Program-made: the position numbers and the translations under genes
NCBI GenBank assembly: GCA_947462335.1
Contig: OX381706.1
Span: 14,112,784-14,176,783, forward strand
Direction: 5' to 3'
Length of the DNA stretch: 64,000 nucleotides
Source: Harmothoe impar
Taxonomy: Eukaryota > Annelida > Polychaeta > Phyllodocida > Polynoidae
Shown: one piece after another, positions 29,386-42,300 of the stretch
How positions within the stretch are numbered: the first letter of the stretch is position 1
How the letters are laid out: each line of letters opens with the position of its first letter
The notes under the pieces: generated by a model
The model's database searches: none
Told to the model about the DNA's origin: nothing
Seen by the model: only the letters and a program-made list of their open reading frames with translations

Positions 29386-30069
29386 AAAGGTGTCAATTCT
29401 TTCATAGGAGCAATGGCTGGTACATGAGTTGGAGCCAGATTAATCTGATAATTGGGTCTATAAAGGGTGTGGCTTATACCTGGGATGAGAGTATTTTTCC
29501 CAATAAATACAACAGTACTAAAGTCACCATAAGAAGCTGCCCTATTCAGCTTATAGGATCCTTCAAAGTTAAGATGTGTTAGATTCTATGGTACTGGGTA
29601 CTATATTACTGGACGATACTTATTACTGGACATCGATTCTCTCTCTTTGTAGCTCTATAGTGATCGATGCCCAGTTTTATACTTCAGACCAGTGGCTCAT
29701 TTTGGCTGTTTTTTGCCTCACAGATTGCTTCTAGGGCAAAATCCTGACTAGGTTCAAACATATTCTCTATGCCAATGTGTAATATGAGGGTAGAAAACAG
29801 TGGAACCTCAGTTAGAAAAAATCCTACTGAACAGTTTTTAAGAAAATTAGGGTTTTGTTGCATATTTTTGGTGTTTTTAGTACATTTCCTACATAAACCG
29901 TGAACGCCAGCATTTCTCACTTTTCAGGTGTTTAGAATCAGAATTTGACTTTTTTTTATTCGCAGTAGGATTTCTGAGTATCGAGCCATTCTAGAAAAGC
30001 TATTCTTTGGAAAAAATACTTAGTATTTCTTGATGATTTTCGTTGCACAAATTTAGGGTTGTAATATAA

Positions 30070-30540
30070 AAACTGCATTGTCATCCAATCAAAGTGTTTA
30101 TGCACTGTTGATGGTCACCCCCTCCCACCCTCTTCACTCTGCATTGAAGGAGAACAGGCAGGGGAGGTACACTTGTCCGTATATAGCTGTTGACCTGCTT
30201 GCTGGGTGCATTTTCAATTTATGGGGTGCCAACTGTTCAGGAAAGAAAAATCAAATAGAATTATTTTTTTTTTAGTATCAGATTAATGTAACTACAATTC
30301 GTGATAGCACTTAAAGCATTATATTTGCAGTAATATGAATGGTAGCCACCTTATGGGGTGCCAACTATTCATGAACGAAAAATTGATAAGAATTTGTTTT
30401 TTATTAGCATTAAATTGATGCAACTACAATTCGAGATTGCATTTCAAGCATCGGGGCATTCAATGAATGGTAGTCATCTTAAATATATGGGGTGCCAACT
30501 GTTCATGAATTAAAAAAAAGAATAGAATTAGTTTTTTATG
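30070..30540 (+). repeat. Satellite B, left block (about 134-bp unit)
   Basis: Units marked by ggggtgccaactgttcatga at about 30219, 30355 and 30488, each with gcaactacaattcgagattgcattt and a gtagccatctt motif. The same units resume in the same orientation at 32400-32990. Confidence 0.8.
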
Positions 30541-30632
30541 CCGAGGTGGTGGCGTAGCCACCTGGTGGTGCCGCCAGGCACTACCAGAACGAGGTATATG
30601 ATGTTTGCACTTTGCCAGAAGTCAGAACGGGC

Positions 30633-30667
30633 GCCGCCATCTTGGATTGTGCCGCCATCTTGGATTA
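30633..30667 (-). promoter_or_regulatory. Two tandem YY1-consensus sites
   Basis: gccgccatcttggatt occurs twice, 18 bp apart. The complement contains CCAAGATGGCGGC, the strong YY1 consensus. There is no gene start next to it, so function is uncertain. Confidence 0.35.
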
Positions 30668-30728
30668 AGGTGTCACAACACAAATTTATTTAACAATAAT
30701 ATAAATTAACCTTTGATTGTTTCTGAGG

Positions 30729-32175
30729 TTGATTATAATCATACCTACCCCCCCTAATATGGACGCAAGGAATTCAATGGTTCTATCGGTTTGTTGCTAA
30801 TACAGCTGGTTGTCTAGCAACGGCTATTCTAATTGTTTATCTGCCTAGCAACACACATTCCCATGGTCCTGAAGTTGATTATAATCATACCTACCCCCCC
30901 TAATATGGACCCAAGGAATTCAATGGTTCTATCGGTTTGTTGCTTATACAGCTGGTTGCCTAGCAACTGCTATTCTAATTGTTTATCTGCCTAGCAACAC
31001 ACATTTCCATGGTCCTGAAGTTGATTATGATCATACCTACCCCCCTAATATAGACCCAAGGAATTCAATGGTTCTATTAGTTTGTTGCTAATACAGCTGG
31101 TTGCCTAGCAATGGCTATTCTAATTGTTTATCTGCCTAGCAACACACATTTCCATGGTCCTAAGGTTGATTATAATCATACCTACCCCCCCTATTATGGA
31201 CGCAAGGAATTCAATGGTTCTATCGGTTTGTTGCTAATGCAGCTGGTTGCCTAGCAACGGCTATTCTAATTGTTTATCTACCTAGCAACACACATTTCCA
31301 TAGTCCTGAAGTTGATTATAATCATACCTACCCCCCCTAATATGGACCCAAGGAATTCAATTGTTCTATTAGTTTGTTGCTAATACAGCTAGTTGCCTAG
31401 CAACGGCTATTCTAATTGTTTATCTGCCTAGCAACACAAATTTCCATGCTCCTAAGGTTGATTATAATCATACCTACCCCCCCTAATATGGATGCATGGA
31501 ATTCAGTGGTTCTATCGGTTTGTTGCTAATACAGCTGGTTGCCTAGCAACGGCTATTCTAATTGTTTATCTGCCTAGCAACACACATTTCCATGCTCCTA
31601 AGGTTGATTATAATCATACCTACCCCCCCTAATACGGACCCAAAGAATTCAATGGCTTGATCCATTTGTTGCTAATACAGCTGGTTGCCTAGCAACTGCT
31701 ATTCTAATTGTTTATCTGCCTAGCAACACACATTTCCATGGTCAAGAAGTTGATTATAATCATACCTTTCCCCCCTAATATGGACGCAAGGAATTCAATG
31801 GTTCTATCAGTTTGTTGCCAATACAGCTGGTTGCCTAGCAATGGCTATTCTAACTGTTTATCTGCCTAGCAACACACATTTCCATGGTCCTGAAGTTGAT
31901 TATAATAATACCTACCCCCCCTTATATGGACGCAAGGAATTCAATGGTTCTATCGGTTTGTTGCTAATACAGCTGGTTGCCTAGCAACGGCTATTCTAAT
32001 TGTTTATCTGCCTAGCAAAACAAGTTTCCATGGTCCTAAGGTTGATTATAATTAAACCTACCCCCCTTATATGGACCCAAGGAATTCAATTCTTCTATTA
32101 GTTTGTTGCTAATCCAGCTGGTTGCCTACAAGATCTATTGTAATTGTTTATCTGCCTAGCAACAAACATTTCCGT
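30729..32175 (+). repeat. Satellite A, about 10 x 145 bp, with X-box palindrome
   Basis: Units begin gttgattataatcatacctaccccccctaat and recur every 145-146 bp (about 30729, 30873, 31019 and so on to 32040). Each carries ggttgcctagcaacgg and a second gcctagcaaca half site. GTTGCC-T-AGCAAC fits the RFX X-box consensus exactly in six of ten units; the others differ by one or a few bases. No coding potential. Confidence 0.9.
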
Positions 32176-32333
32176 ACCCCCTAACATGGATCCAAGGATT
32201 TCATAGGAAATGCCATATTTGAAGTAATATCATCCTTCCCCCTGACAACCCCTTCCCGGCCCTGCTTTTTTTGGTGTCTTGAATGGGTTCCCCTCAAACA
32301 TACCAACCATGTAGACATTATGTTTCTTCGAAT

Positions 32334-32408
32334 GCAAGAATTGCGGTTGTTGCCGCGTATAAAAATGCCTGAGGCATTTTTTTACGCGGCAACAACCGCA
32401 ATTCTTGT
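32334..32408. repeat. Near-perfect 35-bp-arm hairpin
   Basis: caagaattgcggttgttgcc... pairs with ...ggcaacaaccgcaattcttg around the centre gcctgaggc. It marks the border where satellite B resumes. Confidence 0.85.
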
Positions 32409-32990
32409 TATATTAGTATCAGATTAATGCAACTACAATTTGTGATTGCACTTAAAGCATTGTGGCATGCAGTGACTGGTAACCACCTTGAATGTATGGG
32501 GTGCCAACTGTTCATGAAAGAAAAAAAAGATTATTTTTTTTTAGAATCAAATTAATTCAACTGCAATTCAAGATTGCATTTAAGCATTATGGCATTCAAT
32601 GACTGGTGGCCATCTTGAACCTATGGGGTGCCAACTGTGTTTGAAAAAGGTATCAAATAGACATTTTCTTATAATAGATATCAAATTAATGCAACTACAA
32701 TTCTTCATTGCATTGAAAGCATTGTGGCATTTAGTAAATGGTAGCCATCTTGAATGGGTTGAATGAAGGAAAAATCAAATAGGATTTGTTTTTTTGATCA
32801 AATTAATGCAACTGCAAGTCAAGATTGCATTTCAAGCATCGGGATATTCAATGAGTGATAGCCATCTTGAATCTATGGGATGCCAACTGTTAGTATCAGT
32901 ATCAAATTACTGCAACTGCAATTCAAGATTACATTAAAAGCATGGTGGCATTCAATGAATGGTTGCAATCTTGAATTTTGAAATGAACAT
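32400..32990 (+). repeat. Satellite B, right block
   Basis: Units of about 125-135 bp with ggggtgccaactgttcatga and gcaactgcaattcaagattgcattt, in the same direction as 30070-30540, gradually degrading to the right. Confidence 0.78.
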
Positions 32991-33284
32991 ACACACAGAC
33001 ATATTCATAGGCATGAACATGGTGTTCTCCTTCATTATAGATATTCATGGATTTCTACTTCTACTAAATATAGCTTTCTGTTAGAAGGATTCTGTTACAT
33101 GGATGTCGATGTCCAGTTTTAGATATATATCCATATAGTGCATTGGAGTGCTATAATGTTGGACTGCTGTATATTAAATACCTCTCATTTAAATCCTACA
33201 TAAAGCCACACTGGGGTTCTAATATGAGCCGTGGCTTCAAGAGGTTTTATGATAAATCAATTTACTGATCAAAGGGGGGGGGGT

Positions 33285-33405
33285 AGCTGCTTGTGTGACG
33301 TCACGCCTAGAGGGGGGGTCAAGCAAAACGTGACAAAGCGTGACATGGGGGGGAGGGGGGTCAAAAAAGGGCCAAAAAAGCGTGACATCATTTATGGATG
33401 GCCCC
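33285..33405. mobile_element. Terminus of 'ggggccgtccataaa-atgtcacg' family, inverted
   Basis: Starts gtgtgacgtcacgcc and ends gcgtgacatcatttatggatggcccc, the complement of the end seen at 27797. Confidence 0.6.
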
Positions 33406-36400
33406 TTATGGGGTATACCTGGTACTTAATATTATGACAGCACTTGATTCAAAAAGTGTCAGAAAGGCTTTGTTTGATGTGTTTCTAACTGACCATGTTT
33501 GTATTAGGATATCAAAATTAAGGGGGTATTTTGGGAATGGGGTCCCCAAATTTTGAGATTTTCTAAAAATTCACCGAAGTTCCCACCCCCTGAAGATTTC
33601 CCCTTTTGATATCAGAATTCAGATGGAAAGCCTTTCGGTTCCAAAGTAAATATGGGCTTTCAAAACCTCTTTGATATATTTTGATATTCTAAGTGGCAAA
33701 GAAAAACTTCCCATAGGTCACCTATTACATGTAATTCCGTTTTTTTCCCACCTCCATCCATGGCACAGAGGGAGAGCCAGCAGGCCTACTTGCGCGCCCC
33801 TGTACTATATGTTGCAGGTAAAATGATGTCATACTATTTTTTAAAACAATTTGTTACTGCTATGATTGACAAAAGCCAATCAAATTTCAACAGGCCTCTC
33901 TATATTTGCAAAGATAGGGTACTCCGAATAATAAAAGCCATGGTCAACTGTGTGAAATGCTTCGTGGAGTTAGAACAGTGCTGTTAGTCCATTTAATTCC
34001 TTACTGTACCTCAAGAAACAGTCTTGTTTGTTAATTGTAGGGCCTGAATTGATGGTTTTCTCATTTTGTACTACGGGTACTTGTCTGTGTTGTCAATATT
34101 CATTATTGCTAAGGGGCTCAACTGTTCTTTAAAATATGAATAAAGACAATAAAACAAATAATTGAGTAAATGCTCATTTTTTATTAAGCATAAATTGTTC
34201 TCCATGATGAGTGATGTCACATATAGCCTGGCTTCCTCTTTATGCAACATTGTTCAGGTACATGCACAATTGAGATTGCTCATAGTTGACGCCTTATACA
34301 TCCAAACGTACAGAAACTGAGCCAGCTAGAAACTCATTGTGCACCATTATAATTTGATACATATCGTAATATTATCTATACCTATTTTACAGTGGATGGG
34401 ATAGTACACTATTATCAAGGAGAGACTTGATTATTTCAGTTCATATTAGCTATACTCTGCTATTCTGTCATTAATGGAATGTCGCAGAGGCAATCATTGT
34501 ACACAAATAATATTGACCTATTTTTGTTGTTGAAAAAGGTACGCGTTTACATCTAGAATTCATGCGAGACGTCATGGTGAAGTGACATGGGAGTGACAAA
34601 CACAAATTTTACACATTTCCGACTCGTTCGTGTGGATATACTGGTGTGTGTGGTTCAGCAGCCCTACTGCCTGGTATTTAAGTTGATCTTCAGTTACTTT
34701 TAATGGTAGTCACCAACTTAGGTACCTGGCTTGTAAAATGTAATACTATAATAAACCCTTCAATAAAGTAGGGCCGGAGGCTGGACAAGGTATGAGACAG
34801 GAACGGTCGACTCAATGACAAAAAAAATAAGATAAAAAACATAAGGGGAAAGGGAACTTTATATAACTGCCCCAACATGATACAAACTACAAGAGGGAAA
34901 AGCTATGATAATGATAAATATTTCAAAAGCTATACTTTAAATAACATTATTTCAAACACAACAAGTAACCTTCACATATACAAACTGTTCAATGAGAAAC
35001 TTAGCGGTGCAGAAGGAAAGAGGGGGAGTATTTTGGGATATAGATACTAGGTAATGAAGAAATTGATTACGTCTAGTTCCACATATCTAATCTAAATCAG
35101 ACGTTTAACATATGAGACAGTGCATAGAAAGATAATCTGCACATGCTGAAATTCCAAAAAGTCCCTAGTGAAGAATAGCAAAGTCTCGAGTACTACCATG
35201 GAGGGCAATTCTAGTGTGTGATTGCTAGTGAGGATTGTGAATTATTCAGAAAGAGGTGGGTGGGGGAGTGGTGCTGCAACTGGACATTGTGGTGGCCTGG
35301 TGAATAAAGCTGTACTGAGACAGGAACTCTACGCCAAATCCCTCTCGGTACACTGCGTATATAGAACATGACTGCTGAGCCTATGAGTGGCATAGCGTCT
35401 ACGACCAAAGCAAGCACTTTTATCATTTTACCGTAATATACACACCAAGCGGTAGCTTATGTACATATACACTTTACCCTGTGTATGAGCTTGTGAAACG
35501 TAACTTCCTTTTCTGGCCTAACCAGACTGTCCTTCATCTAACCAACACCTAGACAGGCCCTACCGGCCTTAGTATAATACATACGGACCCAGTCAACGGC
35601 ATATATCCAACAGTGCGCTATGCATTCAGTAACTCGTCTGCAAGACACTACTTACTAACATCTACATGAAACTTATATATGTTAATTAAAGGACAGACGG
35701 TTCTGCAAGTAGTAGTGTTGTTTTTTTTGGCATAAAATGTCAACACTTACAATACAATGCTGACTAACACGCGAAAAAGCATTTACGCAGAAACAATCCT
35801 ACGGATGGACGTATCAAACGGGAATGGAAGAAAGCTCCATTAATTATACTTATAATCCATATTATATTTGTACAAAAAGGGTTGGATTATAAATGAGACT
35901 GGATATACAAAATGTAGTTGTTGGTCAGTGAAGAACAGTGGGTCAGTAGGAGCTTCTATTCCATAGTCATTAAATTCAATACCTGAGCTGTTAGCAGTCG
36001 AACCCGGCCCTGCCCCAGCCTTCGCCCCTTGAACCACACACATCAGTATCTACCTGGCAGTGAGAGTCATTCTGGTTAAAATTAACAAACACTTTTTTTT
36101 TAAAACTAACAAAACAGACATCTTCAACTCAAAAATATGAATAGGTTTCATGGTTTTGTTCCATCTGGATACATACATACCCTACAAGGTTTTGTTTTTT
36201 TGGTTTATCCTTTAATATACACCTCTATGGTTTACACTTGGTATTATATTTTAAATTGATATGATACTCAAGAATGGTTTAACTCTGAATTTGGTTCATG
36301 ACAATGACCACATGGGGTAGATATACTACTAGGAGGTCGGCAAACCGTTTAATAAAGCAAAGCTCAACAATGAAAGCCTTGAAGTCAGACTACATGTGGC

Positions 36401-39307
36401 ACCACCTGTGGAGTTTTGTAAATTTCAATATATATATACATATGGGCTCCCAAGGCCGATATGACTTACAAAACCATTCCACTGCTCCACCGCTACTGTC
36501 ATCGTATAAAACATAAGAACTCTCTTATTACATTGTTCATCAGTGTCGCTTTCTCCGCCTTCCAAATTGCAAACATGTGAAACTCACAAAGTACTGTACA
36601 CTCTGAATATATTTGATCATATCATTCATTAGGTGTAGGGTAATAATTATACATCAAAATCATACAAGTAACTTATTACATGAGGTGAATATAGGTGTTA
36701 ATGAAAATGGTATCTTGAAAAGAATTCTCTTCCATCAATGAAGATTCTTTTTCTATTTTGTGTAATTTCCAAATTGGAAATATTATTACATCATTACTTC
36801 ATTGTCATTATAAAGTAATATAAAGTTTGGTTTTGGTTTTCCCCAACCTTTCGCACAAAATATGTCACAAGTTAACTTATTTTCTCAACGCAATGAGCAC
36901 TATTAGTCCATCCTGACTAAAAGCTCATATTTCCCTCTCAACTGTATATTCTTATCTTACATAAACGAAAATTGTTTCAATTTAAAATCACGGATGGTAT
37001 TATTCTGCAAACTTTTAATTCTAGATTAGTAGTAGCTGACATGCTTTCATTATTACCTACTAATTTTGTTCTTGAAGACAGAAAATATACAATTATGTAC
37101 AATTGCGTGAAGGCGGTGGCACTTCGGTATGAAATCACACCTATTCACATTACCGCCTAAGGCCTTTTTAGAACTGTCTTATACCGGTATTCATTTTGTT
37201 CGTTAAATCAGGCAGAGACAACCAATTGAGTGACAACTATTCAGAATGGCCTAGGCCACTACAAATAATCAGATAATACAATACTTATTGGCTAAAGCCT
37301 AATTAATTAACATCCATCTATATCATATGAAATATTTATGAGAAATACAAAGCTATTTCGTAACCTTTCAAGTCAGCAAAAAGCGGCATTTTGCAAGGCG
37401 TTGCCACTAGTTGTCACTTTGCTCCTTCAAGCAACCCAAAAAAGGCCTTAATAGCTAGGTTAATTTGGGACTCACCATACTTGTTTTATTTTGTAGGCAA
37501 CTTAAACCTGTTAGTGTTACACTAATATACCGGTAGTATCCCTTGGATTACAGTCCACCAACGCATTCACTTTACACGTATTCTCCTATCATAATTCTAT
37601 TTCCATACTGCTGTACATTCTTCCAATCAAAATGTATACGCATTTATTTACTAATAACCGACAGCATAATATAATGCAGAATAGAACAATCATTCATAAT
37701 AAGAACCACCAATTCAAAAAGCTTCCAGCCAAAGTTAAGAGCAATTTCATCATTTTCACCTCTGATGTAAAAAGTATCAACATGGTATTTGTAGTACAGA
37801 ACAATCTTCCACATGAAAATACTGTATGATATTTTTTAAAGAATACTCATTATTAAACCTAAAACTTTTGAGACAATCAATTGCGAACGTTAATTTTAAA
37901 AGGAATGGTAATGTCCACACGATTGGTGTACTATACATAAGTGATTTTGAGATTCATATGTAGCACTTGTTACAAGAATTCTTGCCCTTGTAAAATGTCT
38001 TTCTACTCTCCCTATTATAAAGATCATTTTCTTAACTTCCAGCTCTCTCTGGATGAATGCGGCCTGTTTTGAATTTGATTTACGCCGGAAAATAAAGAAA
38101 AAAGAAAAATTACGCCGATGCTTCCCACTTTTACCTATGATTATGAAAATATGATGTAACATGCGTAACTTTGTGTAATAGATGCAGCTATAATTATGGA
38201 AAGCAACATGAGCTTAGACACAACTGTAAGGAGTTTGGCTACCCCAGATAAATATCTGAGAAGGATGTCAAATTGGTGGTTTCTACAAGTGTGTATTATA
38301 CTTTCATTTAATATAATAGGATATATATGTATTGGATATGCATGCTTCCCGGTATCGTATATGTAAAATGTATTATTTAGCCTGCCAGAAAGTCTTGGCG
38401 TGATGGTTGAGGTCAGATAAAGAGTAGGGATGGTAGGACGGTGCTCTTTATCACTCGTCGGCTACGCGACAATACGCGATAAGCTCTCAGCTGAGTAATG
38501 CCAGTTTCAAAGTACTATGGCGCTCCTCCAAAATGGTATGTATGTGTATGCTTAGGGTAGGTTTACCTCAAGTCGGCCACATACCTCAAGTCGGCCACCC
38601 CTCTAGGGCAGTTAAAAGTTGATATAATGATCAACTAACATTACCAACGAGTTAAATAAATGTTATTCAACCAGATATAAATGTTCATTCAACATTATAC
38701 TGCTTTGTGTCCTTCCTGGAGGGGTGACCACCTTGAGGTATGTGGCCGATTTGTGGTGAACCGACCCTACATGTCTCAAATCAATTACCGTGTAAGAGTA
38801 ACAATGCAGCAAAGACTGATGATCACATTGTAAAACATTTTTACAGATGTCTAAATTTCTCAACAAAAGAAAAATCTTGATAGTCTATTATTAAAATTAA
38901 ATATAAATTGCATGCACTTATCCTTAAATCAATTACTTTTGCTACATTGGTACTTTTACTGCAATGTCATCGAGACATGCAATTTTTTTTCGTTTCCAAT
39001 GAGTATCACACAAGAATTAAATTCTTAAGATGGGGCGCTTTCGATTCAGTAGGATGAAATCGTTGGTACGCGCCACGTTGGGAAAAGAAGTGAGTATAAT
39101 GAATGGTAGAGAATTGCGCAGTTTGTCACAAACTGGTAGTAGTAGTGTCGGTTGGTAAAGGGGGTATTAGCGCTAGCAGTGACAACCCGAGCTAGACCGC
39201 CACTCACTGTAGAAACCACGTGCCCTGGTTTTTCTTGGTCATAAGGCAGTGTTCGGGACGGGTTTGTAGTGAGTGGAGGGGGCGCGGGGTGCCGGCCCCC
39301 CGCCCCC
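33406..39307 (-). other. Repeat-poor stretch; possible long tetraspanin 3' UTR
   Basis: Apart from the MITE at 38551-38768, this 6-kb stretch shows few of the inverted repeats that crowd the rest of the window and no recognisable coding exon. Candidate minus-strand AATAAA signals occur at about 37487, 37644 and 34178. It could be a long 3' UTR downstream of the distal tetraspanin terminal exon, or plain intergenic DNA. An AUG-initiated plus-strand ORF at 33760-33987 has no recognisable family. Confidence 0.35.
38551..38768. mobile_element. MITE with cctcaagtcggccac inverted ends
   Basis: Left gggtaggtttacctcaagtc with cggccac repeated; right gaggtatgtggccgatttg and tgaaccgaccct. The ends pair with mismatches over about 50 bp. 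Confidence 0.65.
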
Positions 39308-39379
39308 CTACCCCGACCATTTAGACATCTGTGCCTGGATGTCGCTCCGTAAGTTCTGGGCAAAACATATGCCAAGAAT
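39308..39379 (-). CDS. Tetraspanin terminal exon, distal copy
   Basis: Acceptor ...TTTTTCTGCTGCAG. Encodes the end of TM4 and the tail: ILGICFAQNLRSD, then IQAQMSKWSG, then TAG (23 residues). It is the copy closest to vertebrate TSPAN5 (ICLAQNLVSDI). Being furthest from exon 45420-45536, its use requires skipping the other two. Confidence 0.85.
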   Translation of the reverse strand: MLGICFAQNLRSDIQAQMSKWSG

Positions 39380-42300
39380 CTGCAGCAGAAAAAAAGGCAA
39401 ACACAACATATACTATCAACATAAATAAAGGGGACCACATACTATGGTGACACAGGTATGGTGGTAGTCATGCTGAAAAGGAAATTATCATTCAATTGAA
39501 AAAAAACAAAAAAAACATCAAAGATTAAAAACAAAATGTAACTCTTGAAAGGTGCACACAAGGAGTAAAATAAACAGTTCACAAGGCAAATGGTTTTGCA
39601 GGGCACTTGCAGGATTTATAAAAATTTAAAGTAACCTAAACACAAATTGCAATCATTTGAACTTCTATCGGCTAGAAAAGTTTGCTCGTTGAGGTATTTA
39701 TCGGCTATCGTCATGTTATGACTATAATCTATAGTCTGACTATAAAATAACTTGTACATGTATAATATACATGGTCAAATTTAAGATATTGGAAAGTTTA
39801 TAACCACATAAAACTGCATTTCTAGAAAAAGAATGCAATAACCAACTGTGTTAATAATGGTTTGGGATTTTATTGCTGCTATTTAGATATTACTGACAAA
39901 GAATTGTGACATTAATTATCATAATAATTACATATTGCCATTATATATATTTTTTATCACTTTAGCTAAGATTTCATCATATTTAACATACCCAAGCTAT
40001 TTATATTTTAATCCATCACTTTTTGTCATCAGCCCTCCACATGTCACAGTTAAGCCGCTGATCCACTGCCGCGAATTTGCTGCGAATGTTGTCGTACGAG
40101 AGAAGCTTGCGAAAGCACTCGCAAATATCAAAACTTTTTGATTTCTGCGAATTTACTAGCACGCTGCACGCCCCTCACGACGACGTTGTCGCAGGGACTC
40201 GCAGTAGGTGATCCACTGCTGGAACGTTTTCTCCGTATTTACACGCACGAGCGTCATTCGCAGCAAAATCGTAGCAAATTCGCCGCAGTGGATCACCGCC
40301 TTTAGAAAGGTGTCCATATGCACCCTGTAAGCAGTGCTTATGTTATTTGGTATTTTGACAGTTGTTGAAATGTCGTAGAAGCAGGTCAAAAATCCAATGC
40401 AAGCTTGTCAGGTTATCTTTGATATTAGCTTTGATTAGTGCACGCTTTAAGACTTTGTGGTTAATTAAAGTTAATAATATTTTGTCATCAATAAACCTTC
40501 AAAAGTCTGTGAACAGTTCACTTTTAAAGTAGCCAATAACATTACAAAAGGGAAAAAATATTAAATCACACATTTCAAACAAAGCGCAAATCAATTGTGC
40601 ATCATGTCATAGTTACAGCTTTTGCAGTGAAGCAAGACAGCGCAGTGCGCATGCACAACTTAATGATATAGCAGCGACTACAGAATAGTGGAAAAAAAGT
40701 ACAGTTGATAAGTAATGCAGGGCAGTGTCAGAACAAGTTACAAAACTCAACAAAAGCAAATTAAACCAAAGCTGCAGAAACTTAAAAAGGAGAGCCGGCT
40801 GTGAAAGAAAAGGGACTTTTTTCTCCACCTTTTTCAAGTTTTGTGGGCGCCGGGCAGCATTCGCACAACCCAAGATGGCTACGACCATTTGGATTGCTGC
40901 GCCATAATGTCACTTCGGAGGTTCATACCAAAACAGATTCCAAGGATCTGCAGAAACGGAAACAAGGTACGCATTTTAGGAAGTCATTGTCACAATGTAT
41001 CCGTATGGAGCAGTTTTGTCGTTAACCGTGACTGGGAAATAAAGCGGTGTTAATAATCTCTACCTTGCGATAATCATAATAGGAGGAGCAACGAAGACAC
41101 TTGTCTACAGGAGACCAATGATACTTGGGAGGGGAGGGAGGCCCTGAAATTGTCAACCAGCTTCAAAGAGTACAATCTGAGGAGATTGTGGAGTCCAATT
41201 AGACCATTCTGAGGTAATTCTGCAGATGAAGTGTTGAGGTGCAATAAATGGCTTTAACGATACTGATGTCAAATTGCCTAGTACAAGATTGGCGGTACGC
41301 CTTAAATTCTTTCATCTCCATCTCAAATTTGGGGTTATAATTACACTCAGCACACTTTACACATGTGTTCACTGCAGTATGAGAGAGTATAAAGTTTGTT
41401 TGTCTTCACACACCCATATTTACTTCACACACACACATCTATATATGTATATGTAAGGCCACACCAAAAAAAAAAGTTGGTCAATGGATTTGACTTTTCC
41501 AAAAATGGTGCGAGTGAGCGAAATTCTTTTTTTTTTAAGAATTTTTTGTGTCAATGGATTTTGTTGGTGGAAAAGTGGAGCGAGCGCCTTTTTTTTTTTT
41601 TTTTTAACCCAGCCTCTGAGAAAAGTTCTTAGTGGACCCCTAACATAAATATCTATTGGTTGATCTGGGGAATCACAGGAAGAAAACTTTGGGGAAAAAA
41701 ATAATTCTCAATTTTGAAAAAAAATGAGGCAAGCGAAATCCATTGACAATTTTTTTTTCAAAAAAAATTAAAATTTCCATTTCCGAAAATAAGGTGTGCG
41801 AAATCCATTGACCAACTTTTTTTTTTGGTCTGGCCTAACAATGGTTTATCCCAATCTGCCGGTACCATTGATGTCAGTATTCAAATAAAAAATGCATTAC
41901 AAGAGATGTAATACAGATGATGGTATTTACAGACCTAATCATTATGCTTCAGCTTGATAATGTACCCCATTACCAATGGAAGTTGTTTACGCCACTAATA
42001 ATGCTGCTCAACTAGTGAATTTTGGGTTGTACGGTAGAATACATTTTGGCTTCGGTGTCGATGAAATTTCCGCTAATGAAATATAATTTTCCAGAAATAT
42101 GATGAAGTACTGGTTATTGATTACCGTAGTCTACATATATCAGTACTGTGTTGCTAAATATTTCATTCGCCATTCTCATCCAAATTTTACTGAATATGTA
42201 TATTCTACACATATAAACTTATTTCATTCTTTCAGGATTACATATGACATTGGAAGGAGAAGTTGTCCTGAGGATATCTGTTTGCAGATTAGGGCTAGGC

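Noticed and set aside
33760..33987. 75-residue plus-strand ORF followed by a GTAAAA-like donor
   Set aside because: No recognisable family, low complexity of support and no partner exon found.
35840..36043. Minus-strand ORF as a fourth tetraspanin tail or separate gene
   Set aside because: It has no TM4-end motif and no homology. More likely untranslated or intergenic sequence.
42240..42300. Possible fourth tetraspanin terminal exon near gaggatatctgtttgcag
   Set aside because: The minus-strand reading after the candidate acceptor does not give the I-G-IC motif.
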